Assembly (NCBI GenBank): GCA_013314735.1
Contig: JABUFD010000001.1
Coordinates: forward strand, 558,001 to 622,000
Origin: Anaerolineae bacterium
GTDB taxonomy: Bacteria; Chloroflexota; Anaerolineae; Anaerolineales; Anaerolineaceae
Length of the DNA: 64,000 nucleotides
Reading direction: 5' to 3'
The notes beneath the pieces are model-generated. The model worked only from the letters and a program-made list of their open reading frames with translations, was not told the origin of the DNA and did not search any database. Shown here one piece after another: positions 1 to 8,509 of the stretch. Every line of letters starts with the position of its first letter. Within the stretch, counting starts at the first letter, position 1. A program made the translations under genes and the position numbers.

Positions 1-324
1 GGCTTTTGCGGCCTCGTACTGTCCCAATTCACGCATCGTATTGGCACGGTTGATCAGATCAATCGATACCTGTGGATCCTTCATACCAAATATCTCTTCA
101 TCAATGGACAATGCCCGGTTAAAGTATGAAAGCGCTGTGTCAAATTCCATAGCCCTGAAGAGTACTGCACCAAGGTTGCGAACGTCCTCAGCCACTTCGG
201 GCGATGATGTGCCGAAAATTTTTTCATTCAAAGAGAGGGATGTTTCCAATGCTCTCCGGGCGCCTTCCAGGTTTCCCTCATCCATCATCCGAAGTGCCGG
301 GTTGTCTGCCGGTTGTTTTGTCAT
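1..324 (-). CDS. TPR-repeat protein, N-terminal part (cut by window edge)
   Basis: This reading frame is open from an ATG at 324 to the window edge, so only the first 108 codons are visible. The ATG is preceded by AAAGGACA at a normal distance and by a promoter at 355-383. The translation contains helical pairs typical of tetratricopeptide repeats of the kinesin-light-chain type. One repeat has the pattern ...AEDVRNLGAVLFRAMEF... followed by DTALSYFNRALSIDEEIFG, and the next begins around PQVSIDLINRANTMRELGQY. TPR proteins are protein-binding scaffolds. No catalytic domain is visible in this part, so whether the protein is a regulator or a plain adaptor cannot be decided here. It is divergent from rnz. 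Confidence 0.75.
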   Translation of the reverse strand, partial: MTKQPADNPALRMMDEGNLEGARRALETSLSLNEKIFGTSSPEVAEDVRNLGAVLFRAMEFDTALSYFNRALSIDEEIFGMKDPQVSIDLINRANTMRELGQYEAAKA

Positions 325-354
325 CAACTGTCCTTTCATCGCATTACGGGACAG

Positions 355-383
355 ATTATAGTAGACTTGCATTTGAAATTCAA
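355..383 (-). promoter_or_regulatory. Promoter of the TPR gene
   Basis: On the minus strand TTGAAT (378-383) and TATAAT (355-360) are separated by 17 bases. This is a good sigma-70-type match 30 bases upstream of the TPR gene start codon. Confidence 0.6.
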
Positions 384-519
384 CTTTTCCCAATTAAGAT
401 TGATGGTTGATCAGGAAGGCTATTCTCCATGTCAGGTATAGGTCGCCCCTTAATCCATCGGCTTCTGTGGTTTGATTCTGGTAAAATTAAGCGGAAATTG
501 AAGTGGCAGGAGCAAATGA

Positions 520-1467
520 TTGTTTGAAATTATCTTTTTAGGAACATCCGCCTCGGCGCCTTCGGTGCGTCGTGGTTTGCCTGCACAGGTAATTAAACAT
601 GGTGAACATCGTTTTCTATTGGATTGTGGCGAGGGAACACAACGTCAAATCCTGACATCTGGGATCGGTTTTAAGCGATTGAACAACATTTTAATCACAC
701 ATAATCACCTGGATCACATCCTGGGGATTGGTGGATTGGTGTCAACCCTGTCACGTTGGGAAACAATGGACGCACTCGATATCTATGGATCCGCCAGCGC
801 GCTGGAACGGATTGACGCGCTGATCCACCAGGTTGTACTGCGCAATGCGCGCCCGGTGATGCCAATTACGCTCTACCCAATTGAACCCGGAATCTTTTTC
901 GAAAAAGATGAACTGATGGTAGGCGCTTTTTCGGTGCAACATCGAGGGGCGGACAGCCTGGGCTACTTGTTTTCTGAAAAGGGAAGGCGTCCATTTCTTC
1001 CTGAAATGGCCGAAGCGCTCTCAATCCCTCCGGGTCCGTGGCGCCGCGATCTTGTCAATGGACAAGCCATTTCACTGCCGGACGGCCGCATCATCCAGCC
1101 GGATGATGTGCTGGGTGAATACCGGCCGGGACTGCGGGTCGCTTTCACCGGGGATATCGGAGACATTGACGCTCTCGGGGAGATCATTGATGGTGTCGAT
1201 CTGCTGGTTTCAGAAGCAACTTACCTTGAGGAAGATGCGGCCATGGCTCAGCAATTTGGTCATTTGACAGCAAAACAGGCAGCTATGTTTGCGCGTGACC
1301 ACCAGATCCGCCAATTGGTCCTTACCCATATCTCCCGGCGTTATCGCGAAAAGGATGTTTTCCGTGAAGCGGCAGCGATCTTCGCAAACACAACGGTGGC
1401 GCGCGATTTTGACGCATTCATGGTCAAACGTGAGGATGACTCTGGCACTCCTGGTGTGGAAGAATAA
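520..1467 (+). CDS. rnz: Ribonuclease Z
   Basis: This is a tRNA 3'-end processing endonuclease of the metallo-beta-lactamase superfamily (ElaC/RNase Z), which cuts pre-tRNA after the discriminator base. The 315-residue length is usual. Visible motifs are the N-terminal FLGTSASAP, the zinc-binding HNHLDH (about residues 61-66), the exosite-type insert that follows, FTGDIGD (motif III region) and the C-terminal LTHISRRY. The start is a TTG at 520: the ATG at 516 runs into a stop after three codons, and GGCAGGAG lies at good distance upstream of the TTG. A TGG-TAAAAT extended -10 element at about 479-487 may drive it. It is convergent with murI, with one base between the stops. Confidence 0.93.
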   Translation: MFEIIFLGTSASAPSVRRGLPAQVIKHGEHRFLLDCGEGTQRQILTSGIGFKRLNNILITHNHLDHILGIGGLVSTLSRWETMDALDIYGSASALERIDALIHQVVLRNARPVMPITLYPIEPGIFFEKDELMVGAFSVQHRGADSLGYLFSEKGRRPFLPEMAEALSIPPGPWRRDLVNGQAISLPDGRIIQPDDVLGEYRPGLRVAFTGDIGDIDALGEIIDGVDLLVSEATYLEEDAAMAQQFGHLTAKQAAMFARDHQIRQLVLTHISRRYREKDVFREAAAIFANTTVARDFDAFMVKREDDSGTPGVEE

Positions 1468-1468
1468 G

Positions 1469-2296
1469 CTAACAGGTTCGTGGTGACGAGGCAATTTGGC
1501 CATCAGGCTGCCATTCAGCCACTTCGATTGTTGCATCACGGAACCCCAGCAGGTGGTGCAGTGCGCTGCCCAGTGTCTGGTTCGGGTCAGTGCTGATATA
1601 TCGATTGTGTATGCCTGACGGGTTGGTATCCACAGATATGCCGGATTCCTGCAGCAGGTACTGAACCCGCCTGGCAATGGCAGGCGCGGGATCGATCAAT
1701 TCAATTTGATCACCGACGATCTCACGGATCAAAGGGCTGACAAATGGATAATGGGTGCAGCCAAGTACGACTTTATCGATCTGCTTGGACAGCAACGGGA
1801 GCAAAGCTGTATTCAAGATGGCACGGGTTGGCTCGGTCGCCAGTTCACCCTTTTCAATTTGTTCCACCAGGCCAGGAACGGTATCCTGGTATACGATCAC
1901 GTTCTGGGCGTGTTTGTTTTTAACCGTGATGTATAATCGGCCGTGAAAGGTGCCCGGGGTTGCCAGGACAGCGATTCTCCCGGTTACGGTGCGTTCTGCT
2001 GCCGGCTTAACCGCCGGCACCAGTCCGACAAAAGGAATTTGTGGATGCTGTTCTCGAACCGTCTGCAAGGCAGCTGCAGAAGCTGTGTTGCAGGCAATCA
2101 CGATCAGTCGGGCACCTTCACGGATGAGAAAATCACAGGCGGCATTGGTGAATTTGCGGATTTGGGGCAGAGGCCGCGGTCCATATGGAACATGGTACTG
2201 GTCAGCGAGGTAGATAAAGGGAACAAGCGGTAATGCTGACTGAATTTCTTTCAGCACTGACAGACCACCAACCCCGGAATCGAAGATGCCAATCAC
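1469..2296 (-). CDS. murI: Glutamate racemase
   Basis: The enzyme converts L-glutamate to D-glutamate for peptidoglycan synthesis in the cytoplasm. Family hallmarks are all present: N-terminal IGIFDSGVGGLSV, the first catalytic cysteine in ACNTAS (about residue 70), and the second in GCTHYPF (about residue 180). The 275-residue length is normal. The start codon is GTG at 2296, preceded by AAAGGA that overlaps the stop of the upstream C26-type gene, so the two genes are probably co-transcribed. Its presence shows that the organism makes D-Glu-containing murein, or at least keeps the gene. The C-terminal tail of about 30 residues past the core is unremarkable. Confidence 0.95.
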   Translation of the reverse strand: MIGIFDSGVGGLSVLKEIQSALPLVPFIYLADQYHVPYGPRPLPQIRKFTNAACDFLIREGARLIVIACNTASAAALQTVREQHPQIPFVGLVPAVKPAAERTVTGRIAVLATPGTFHGRLYITVKNKHAQNVIVYQDTVPGLVEQIEKGELATEPTRAILNTALLPLLSKQIDKVVLGCTHYPFVSPLIREIVGDQIELIDPAPAIARRVQYLLQESGISVDTNPSGIHNRYISTDPNQTLGSALHHLLGFRDATIEVAEWQPDGQIASSPRTC

Positions 2297-2302
2297 GTTA
2301 CA

Positions 2303-3037
2303 TTATCCTTTACGGGCTGCTTCGACGAATGAGATGAACAATTTTTGCATCCGTTCATCTTCCGGCAGGCACTCCGGGTGCCATTGAACCGCAACCCCAT
2401 ACGGATGACCGCGGAGGATGACCGCTTCGATCAGCGCGTCGGGTCCAAAGGCAATTGGGTCAAGGTTTTGTCCCAGGGTTCGGATGCCCTGATGGTGAAG
2501 GCTGTTTACGGGTATTTCGGGTTGTTGGAAGATCGAATCCAACACGCTGCCGGTGGTAATGCTGACATTATGTGCATAGTGGTCACGCGGCCAGTCCGGG
2601 TAATAATCATGCTTAATGGCTGCAGGGTGGTCATCCATCACATCAGCATACAGTGACCCTCCCAGCGCCACATTGATGATCTGGATGCCGCGGCAGATGC
2701 CCAAAAAGGGGATGTTTCGTTCTACGGCAGTTTTCACCAGGAACGATTCCTGCCGGTCACGATCGCGGTCAATGGTGTGAATACGATCGTCCGGTTCTGC
2801 TCCATACCATTCCGGGGCGACATCACCACCGCCAGTCAACACAATACCAGATAATATTTCCAGCTGATCGATAATGATTTCTTCGCGTAAGCCCATTGGC
2901 AGCAAAACAGGATTCCCACCCGCATTCTGGATGGATTTAACATAAGCTTCGCCTAGTGCGAAAGTGGAAGGCTTTTTAGGATCGCCAAGCCGTCCAATGG
3001 TGATACCAATCAAGGGAGAATGGGATTGAGCCTGCAT
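2303..3037 (-). CDS. Gamma-glutamyl-gamma-aminobutyrate hydrolase-family protein (peptidase C26)
   Basis: This is a class-I glutamine amidotransferase-like hydrolase of the PuuD/C26 family, which cleaves gamma-glutamyl amides. The nucleophile elbow GICRGIQIINVALGG carries the catalytic cysteine. HHQGI and the terminal QWHPE supply the catalytic His/Glu pair. I chose the ATG at 3037 (protein MQAQSHSPLIGITIGR...) because family members start just before the GIT strand. A longer frame to 3127 adds 30 residues without similarity. AAAGG lies about 9 bases upstream. The gene is immediately upstream of murI with a 6-base gap, so both may act on glutamyl compounds, but the true substrate is unknown. 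Confidence 0.85.
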   Translation of the reverse strand: MQAQSHSPLIGITIGRLGDPKKPSTFALGEAYVKSIQNAGGNPVLLPMGLREEIIIDQLEILSGIVLTGGGDVAPEWYGAEPDDRIHTIDRDRDRQESFLVKTAVERNIPFLGICRGIQIINVALGGSLYADVMDDHPAAIKHDYYPDWPRDHYAHNVSITTGSVLDSIFQQPEIPVNSLHHQGIRTLGQNLDPIAFGPDALIEAVILRGHPYGVAVQWHPECLPEDERMQKLFISFVEAARKG

Positions 3038-3222
3038 TATACTTTGCCTTTCTTGACGTTGGCAGGACTGTTGCGAGTTGGGGTTCAGGCCGGATTCGAC
3101 ATATTGTATCATTTTACTTTGATTCACTGTAACTTTTTGCCGATGTACGGTGGGTGTGTTGATAAAAAAACAGCGGAAAGTTATCCGCTGTCTGTCTGGG
3201 TTCGATTGCTTTTGGTCAGAAT

Positions 3223-3573
3223 TTATTTGGAAAATTTCTGCTTGAGGCGTGCGTTCTTGCCGGTGCGTTCGCGCAGGTAAAACAGGCGAGCACGGCGAAC
3301 TTTGCTGTGGCGTTCCACTACCACTTTTTCAATGCGGGGGGAACGGGTCAGGAATGTGCGTTCAACACCGATACCATTCGAAGCCATACGGCGTACAGTA
3401 AAGGTTGAGCCAGCGCCATTGCTGTGCTGATAAAGTACAGTGCCTTTGAAGACCTGGATACGTTCACGATTGCCCTCTTTGATTTTCAGGTGGACTTCCA
3501 CCAAATCACCGGTGCGTAAATCTGGAACATTGGGGTTCTCTTGGGGTTCAATCGATTTAATAATGTCATTCAT
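3223..3573 (-). CDS. rplS: 50S ribosomal protein L19
   Basis: This is a large-subunit protein at the 30S/50S interface. The 116-residue sequence shows the full family pattern: DIIKSIE at the start, then LRTGDLVEVHLKIKEGNRER, IQVFKGTVL, RMASNGIGVERTF, and the C-terminal VVERHSKVRRARLFYLRER. The gene is alone here, not in the common rpsP-rimM-trmD-rplS cluster. It has its own promoter(s) and a long leader between 3574 and about 3803. The ATG at 3573 is preceded by AAGGATTGGTTGAAAG. Confidence 0.97.
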   Translation of the reverse strand: MNDIIKSIEPQENPNVPDLRTGDLVEVHLKIKEGNRERIQVFKGTVLYQHSNGAGSTFTVRRMASNGIGVERTFLTRSPRIEKVVVERHSKVRRARLFYLRERTGKNARLKQKFSK

Positions 3574-3815
3574 CTTTCAACCAATCCTTGTAATCTCACG
3601 GAGTTTTCCTGCGATAAGCACAAATTTAATCAGCGTCCCACGCGGGGGCGAAGTTTCAGTATACCATTGTTGGGTAAAAGGGTAAAGGGAATCCACCAAT
3701 TGTCCCGATCATCAGGGGCTTTTCGCTCTAGTGATGGAGAGAGGACCCAAGCGTTTTCCGTTCTGATGAAATCAGTGCCTTCCCAGGCACCCTTAAATTG
3801 CCAAGCACGATTATA
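3574..3815 (-). promoter_or_regulatory. Long rplS leader with upstream promoter and tandem hairpins
   Basis: The 356-base gap 3574-3929 between rplS and the divergent M23 gene contains no supported gene. On the minus strand an extended -10 (TGG-TATAAT, box at 3810-3815) would start a leader of about 230 bases. Just inside it are two abutting hairpins: GTGCC/GGCAC (3775-3790) and CTGAT/ATCAG (3763-3775). The descending arm of the second (UCAUCAG in RNA) is also complementary to CUGAUGA about 60 bases further on (around 3707-3713), so two exclusive folds are possible. L19 leaders with autoregulation are known in other phyla; this being one is inference. Confidence 0.4.
3658..3686 (-). promoter_or_regulatory. 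Proximal rplS promoter
   Basis: TTTACC (3681-3686) and TATACT (3658-3663) are separated by exactly 17 bases on the minus strand, and a TGG extends the -10. The transcript would carry a short leader of about 77 bases before rplS. Confidence 0.6.
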
Positions 3816-3912
3816 CCAGAAAGGCAAATTCTGTGGGAACACTTTCGGCCTTTTCAGGCGGTGGGTGGCCTTTGGATTGATCTTCTACCCATTTTGCTTG
3901 AAGAATATTCGA

Positions 3913-3918
3913 TATAAT
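3913..3918 (+). promoter_or_regulatory. -10 element of the M23 gene (near-leaderless)
   Basis: TATAAT at 3913-3918 puts the transcript start at about 3925, five bases before the ATG at 3930. There is no convincing -35 and no Shine-Dalgarno site. Confidence 0.45.
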
Positions 3919-3929
3919 TGGTGATATCG

Positions 3930-4643
3930 ATGATGAAAAAGCGTTATGGAATCATCCTGCTGTGTGGTTTGCTCGTTGGTTTGGCGATTGCGGTTTTTTC
4001 CGGTCTGCTGCCGTTGAGGGGTTTGCAACTCGCAGCACGGTCAACAACGGTTCGAGGGTACCTTGCAAATCCCGCTCGATACGTTGATCAGGCTGTCACC
4101 GCTTTATCGCAATGCGGAGAGGCTCCATTTCTTATGCCTACCAGTGGGTTAATCGGTTATGTATGGGATGATTCATTTCGGTCCTTGCATCACCACAGCG
4201 GGTTGGATATTTTCGGCCCAACGAGGATTGGTGAAACGCCGGTGTATGCCGCCTATGATGGTTATTTGCACCGCGAACAAGATTGGGAAGCAAGCCTGAT
4301 CTTGCGTATTCCCGAAGATCCGCTCCGCCCGGGCGAACAGATCTGGTTGTACTACAAACACCTCGCCGACGCAGATGGTCTCTCGTTCATTGAACCAGGC
4401 TTCCCGCCAGGTACGCACGATGTCTTTGTGGCGGCAGGGACCCTGCTGGGTTACCAGGGTAATTATTCCGGCGATCCCATCAATCCAGTGGGCGTGCATC
4501 TCCACTTTTCGATTGTCCGGAGCAGTTCTTCGGGCGGGTACTTAAATGAAACCGAGATTCACAACACCCTGGATCCATCGCCCTATTTTGGCTTCGCATT
4601 GAACCAAAAATCGGTGGGTGACCGAATTCCTGTGTGTCCCTGA
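3930..4643 (+). CDS. M23-family metallopeptidase-like exported protein
   Basis: This is a probable peptidoglycan endopeptidase of the lysostaphin/LytM fold. After a short basic start (MMKKRYG) a single hydrophobic segment (about residues 5-25) acts as signal or anchor. The zinc ligands are visible as HHHSGLDIFGP (HxxxD motif) and VHLHFSIV (HxH motif), separated by about 100 residues with a loop carrying YYKHLADADG. The open frame extends to a TTG at 3918, but that codon overlaps a TATAAT box. The ATG at 3930 or 3933 is therefore preferred and would sit only about 5 bases after the predicted transcript start. No cell-wall binding domain is seen. Confidence 0.82.
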   Translation: MMKKRYGIILLCGLLVGLAIAVFSGLLPLRGLQLAARSTTVRGYLANPARYVDQAVTALSQCGEAPFLMPTSGLIGYVWDDSFRSLHHHSGLDIFGPTRIGETPVYAAYDGYLHREQDWEASLILRIPEDPLRPGEQIWLYYKHLADADGLSFIEPGFPPGTHDVFVAAGTLLGYQGNYSGDPINPVGVHLHFSIVRSSSSGGYLNETEIHNTLDPSPYFGFALNQKSVGDRIPVCP

Positions 4644-4685
4644 TTTATGCTATACTGCATGTAACCTATCGGAGGAACATTTATA

Positions 4686-6287
4686 TTGAAGAACCCGAAT
4701 TTGATAGCCGATTCCACCAAATCATTGCAGTTATTGTATGAGCTCAGTGAACAGTTGGCGAGTGCGCTGGACCTGCAGACTACAATTGAGCAGGTGATGG
4801 CTTTGTCGGCACAATATATCGGTGCGGAACGCGGCAGCTTGGTGGTGCTGGATGTTGATCAGGCCCCATTGGATGCGGTATTAATTTATGAGGGGCGGAT
4901 GCAATTTAACAATGCCGCTCAGTTTGCAGATGTGGTAAAACGAGGTCTGATCGCGTGGGTGATCGAGCACCGCGAGGCCGCATTCATCAATGACACCAGT
5001 CAGGATGACCGTTGGTTAAAGCGCCAGGATGATTCTCCGGAACAAACTGGCGCCAAATCTGCCATGTGTATTCCGCTGGAAGCCCGTGGTCAATTGGTGG
5101 GTGTGCTGACAACGGTCCAACCACAGCCCAATCGGTTTACACAGGCTGAATTTGATTTCTTGAAGGCTGTGGCAGATCAGGCCGGTGTCGCCATTCATAA
5201 TGCATTGTTATTTGACAGCCTGGAATCGATGCACCGGCAATATTTTGAGTTGTTTGAAGACAATATTGCATCGATTATCATGACAGACCCGGAAGGGAAA
5301 ATCACAAAAGCCAACAGGGCGGCCTACGCACTCATGGAACGCATCGGCAGGGAGCTTGTTGGCACATATATTTCTGACTTTCATCATATTCCAGTTAATC
5401 TGGTGGGGCACCAGTTTGATAAATTGTATGGCGGCGACGTTGTTACCTACGATTCGGTGCTCGAATTTCTGCACGGCAGTACGATGCCTGTGAAAGTCTC
5501 TGTTCGGATGCTTCCCCGCGATATTAAGGGCAGCATCCAATGGATATTCGAGGATATCTCAAGCCAAAAAGAGTTGGAAACCATGCGCCATGATCTGTTA
5601 TCCATGGTGTATCACGACATTCGCTCACCATTGGCGAATGTGATTTCAAGCCTGGAATTGTTAAGGGTGATGGTTCCCGTTGAGGAAGATCAGAACGTGG
5701 AAGATGTTTTTTCTGTGATCTCGCGCTCTTCCAACCGCATCCAGCGCCTGGTAAGTAATTTGTTGGACATTGACCGACTAGAAACGGGACAGGCAATTGT
5801 CAATGCCAGGATGGTGGATCTGAATGTCCTGGTTGATGTGGTAACCGAAGATGTGGCGCCGTTGATCGAAAGCCGTGACCAACACTTCACCCTGCAGATG
5901 GATGAGGGTGTGGATGAGGTGTGGGCAGATGAAGATATGCTTCGGCGGGTGCTGATTAACCTGCTGGAGAATGCATCAAAATACACCCCGGTGGGCGGTG
6001 ATGTTCAATTTTCGATTGTTCGCGAAGCCGATGGGATGCTGCGGTTTCTCATCGCTGATACCGGATCAGGAATCCCATCTGATATGATCCTGACCATTTT
6101 CGACAAATTTACACGCGTGAATCCAAACCGCGGTCCCAAGGGGATCGGGTTAGGACTGGCCTTTTGCCGGCTGGCGGTGGAAGCCCATGATGGGCGGATA
6201 TGGGTCGAAAGTGAAGAAGGGAAAGGCAGCCAGTTCATATTTGAGCTTCCTTATAATGATGGCTCGATGCTGCATGCAGATGTGTGA
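4686..6287 (+). CDS. Soluble GAF-PAS sensor histidine kinase
   Basis: This 533-residue protein has, in order, a GAF domain (about 20-175), a PAS domain (about 185-290), a HisKA dimerisation helix with the phospho-acceptor His310 in MVYHDIRSPL, and a HATPase_c domain. The ATPase domain shows the N box LINLLENASKYTP, the G1 box DTGSGIP and the G2 box GIGLGLAF. No membrane segment or signal peptide is present, so the input is a cytoplasmic ligand or redox cue. There is no response regulator next to it, so it is an orphan kinase. The start is a TTG at 4686, 10 bases after GGAGG. A TGC-TATACT extended -10 lies at 4648-4656. Confidence 0.9.
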   Translation: MKNPNLIADSTKSLQLLYELSEQLASALDLQTTIEQVMALSAQYIGAERGSLVVLDVDQAPLDAVLIYEGRMQFNNAAQFADVVKRGLIAWVIEHREAAFINDTSQDDRWLKRQDDSPEQTGAKSAMCIPLEARGQLVGVLTTVQPQPNRFTQAEFDFLKAVADQAGVAIHNALLFDSLESMHRQYFELFEDNIASIIMTDPEGKITKANRAAYALMERIGRELVGTYISDFHHIPVNLVGHQFDKLYGGDVVTYDSVLEFLHGSTMPVKVSVRMLPRDIKGSIQWIFEDISSQKELETMRHDLLSMVYHDIRSPLANVISSLELLRVMVPVEEDQNVEDVFSVISRSSNRIQRLVSNLLDIDRLETGQAIVNARMVDLNVLVDVVTEDVAPLIESRDQHFTLQMDEGVDEVWADEDMLRRVLINLLENASKYTPVGGDVQFSIVREADGMLRFLIADTGSGIPSDMILTIFDKFTRVNPNRGPKGIGLGLAFCRLAVEAHDGRIWVESEEGKGSQFIFELPYNDGSMLHADV

Positions 6288-6389
6288 GAAAAATTCCACG
6301 TCGAAGGCAAAGATTATCGTGTAAAATGAATGGCACGGCAAAATATGTGATTGCCATTGCCAAATGATATGCTTCCCATGGAGTTTCTT

Positions 6390-7223
6390 ATGCAGGAAAT
6401 TACCAACAATGTTTTTTTTGAAACAAGTTATCCAGGCGTGACCCTCGGAGCGATCAATACTCCCCAGGGGCTGCTGATGATCGATTCGCCCATTTATGCG
6501 GAGGATGCCCGTTCGTGGCGGTCGGCACTGATGAATTTTAGCAACAACGGCAACCGCCTGTTGGTTGCACTCGATGCCCATCATGACCGCAGTCTTGGGC
6601 TTCGCAATCTGGAATGCCGATTAATCGGTCACGAAAGCCTTACTGATGCCTACGGATCGCGGCCGGTCTCGATTAAAGCACAGGTACAGGAGTCTGGGGC
6701 CGAATGGGAGGCATACGGCGGCCTGGGCAGTATACGCTGGCTTGTGCCGGAAATTACCTTCAGCGATGTCATGATTCTGCATTGGAACGATATGCCAATT
6801 CGGCTGGAGTATCATCCGGGTCCATCCACGGGAGCATCGTGGGTGGTGATCCCGAAATGCGGAATTGCTTTTGTGGGTGATTCGGTCATTTCGGACCAAC
6901 CTCCTTTCCTGGCGGATGCCAACATTCCCATTTGGATCCAGAACCTGAAGGTGCTCTTAACACCGGCTTTTCAGAACTTCACTCTGATCAGCGGCCGGTC
7001 AGGGTTGGTTACAACGAAAGAGGTACAGGATCAAATCCGATTTCTAGAAAGAGTTGATAGTTCACTGCGCAAATACACCCGAAAAAGCCTGACACCAGCA
7101 GAAACCGAAAGCCTTGCCGAGAAATTCATGACCAGTTTCACGGATCGAACCATGTATTTTGACCGATTAAAACACGGCCTGTTCGCATATTATGAAAGGC
7201 ACTTCCCCTCCATGCATGAGTAG
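6390..7223 (+). CDS. Divergent metallo-beta-lactamase-fold protein
   Basis: The fold is recognised from the strand order: NVFFETSYPGVTLGAINTPQGLLMIDSP, then LLVALDAHHDRSLG in place of the usual HxHxDH, then HPGPSTGASWVVIP and IAFVGDSV. The metal site is degenerate: only HHDR is found where HxHxDH is expected, while the HxGxT-like HPGPSTG and the D of GDSV remain. Either one metal is bound or catalysis is altered. I start at the ATG at 6390 (MQEITNNV...), which has GGAG six bases upstream. An upstream extension to 6351 adds 13 residues without similarity. The specific reaction is not known. Confidence 0.7.
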   Translation: MQEITNNVFFETSYPGVTLGAINTPQGLLMIDSPIYAEDARSWRSALMNFSNNGNRLLVALDAHHDRSLGLRNLECRLIGHESLTDAYGSRPVSIKAQVQESGAEWEAYGGLGSIRWLVPEITFSDVMILHWNDMPIRLEYHPGPSTGASWVVIPKCGIAFVGDSVISDQPPFLADANIPIWIQNLKVLLTPAFQNFTLISGRSGLVTTKEVQDQIRFLERVDSSLRKYTRKSLTPAETESLAEKFMTSFTDRTMYFDRLKHGLFAYYERHFPSMHE

Positions 7224-7264
7224 CAGGATGATGTTTACAGGATCACTATTAAAGGGAACCGCTG

Positions 7265-8509
7265 GTGGTAAGAGTACTCCATTTCGCTGATGCGCATATC
7301 GACATGGCCAATTTTGGAAAACGCAATCCGGAAACAGGATTGCCGTTTCGTGTCGAGGATTTCCTGAAAGCTTTGGATACCATTGTTAACCATGCGATTG
7401 AGAAAAGTGTTGACCTGGTTGTTTTTGCGGGAGATGCCTATAAGGATCGTACGCCCGTGCCAACCTTCCAGCGGGAATGGGGGAAGAGGATCATGCGGCT
7501 TTCACGAGCGGAAATTCCCACATTGCTGTTGGTGGGTAACCATGATACTTCACCCGCGCAGGGCAGGGCACACACCTTGCAGGAATTTGACACATTGGAT
7601 ATCCCCTTTGTCCGTGTGATCTCTCAACCGTGTCTGCTGACCCCGGATGACTTATGGGGGAGGCAAATCCAGGTGATCGGGTTGCCATGGATATCGAAAT
7701 CGAGGGTGGAAACGGCCCGTAAGAATTCAGGTAATGACGAACCGGAGGCGTTGGATGATGAGATCAGTACCAGCATTGGTGACTTGATGGAACATTTCCT
7801 AACCCAGGCTGATCCCAATATACCGCTGATGCTGACTGCGCATGCTTCGGTGCAAGGTGCGAAATACGGACGGGAACGGAATGTGATGCTGGGGAAAGAC
7901 CTCGTCATTTCTCGATCACTGGTGAGTGATCCCCGGATCGATTACAGCGCGCTGGGGCACATTCACAAACCTCAGAATTTGAACGAAAATGCCCATCCGC
8001 CGGTAATTTACCCCGGAAGCATTGAGCGGGTAGATTTTGGTGAAGCGGAAGATGATAAATTCTGTATCATCGCGGAGATCGAGCATGGTAGTACGCATGT
8101 GGAATGGATCCCGTTGAAAGGAAGGCGCTTTATTGACCGTTTTGTGAGAATAACCGCAGATGACATATACGTGACACAGAAAATGATCAACGCTCTCCCT
8201 CCGGAAGCAGAAATGGCAGAGGCTGTAGTCCGTCTTACGGTCCAATACCCGGAGGGATTTGAAACTCAGATTGATGAAACTGCTGTCCAGCAGGCTGCCG
8301 AAAGTTGTTTTGATTTCAAGTTTGTCAAACGTCCGCAGCTCGAGGCACGCAGCCGGTTGGGAGTTGATCAAAATCTTGCCAGTTATACCCCGCTGGAATT
8401 ATTGGGATTGTACCTGAAAACGAAAGACACGCCTGCCGAACAATTCGCTGCGCTGCTGGCGCTGGCAGAAGAAGTGTTTACGGCGGATGATGTGGCGGAG
8501 GATGTTTAG
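7265..8509 (+). CDS. sbcD: SbcD-like DNA repair exonuclease subunit
   Basis: This is the Mre11-type nuclease subunit of the SbcCD complex, which opens hairpins and trims blocked DNA ends. All five metallophosphoesterase motifs are seen: FADAHID (DxH), FAGDAYKD (GDxxxD), LVGNHD (GNHD), TAHASVQGA (H) and LGHIHKP (GHxH). The C-terminal 130 residues form the capping domain. The start is a GTG at 7265 preceded by AAAGGGA. The stop is followed directly by the ATG of a CNNM/CBS gene, and sbcC comes after that, so the nuclease and ATPase genes share one transcript but are split by a membrane-protein gene. Confidence 0.9.
   Translation: MVRVLHFADAHIDMANFGKRNPETGLPFRVEDFLKALDTIVNHAIEKSVDLVVFAGDAYKDRTPVPTFQREWGKRIMRLSRAEIPTLLLVGNHDTSPAQGRAHTLQEFDTLDIPFVRVISQPCLLTPDDLWGRQIQVIGLPWISKSRVETARKNSGNDEPEALDDEISTSIGDLMEHFLTQADPNIPLMLTAHASVQGAKYGRERNVMLGKDLVISRSLVSDPRIDYSALGHIHKPQNLNENAHPPVIYPGSIERVDFGEAEDDKFCIIAEIEHGSTHVEWIPLKGRRFIDRFVRITADDIYVTQKMINALPPEAEMAEAVVRLTVQYPEGFETQIDETAVQQAAESCFDFKFVKRPQLEARSRLGVDQNLASYTPLELLGLYLKTKDTPAEQFAALLALAEEVFTADDVAEDV

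Noticed and set aside
3630-3842. A 70-codon frame on the minus strand upstream of rplS
   Set aside because: It lies across the proposed rplS leader and promoter, has a Trp-rich chance-like composition and no ribosome site.
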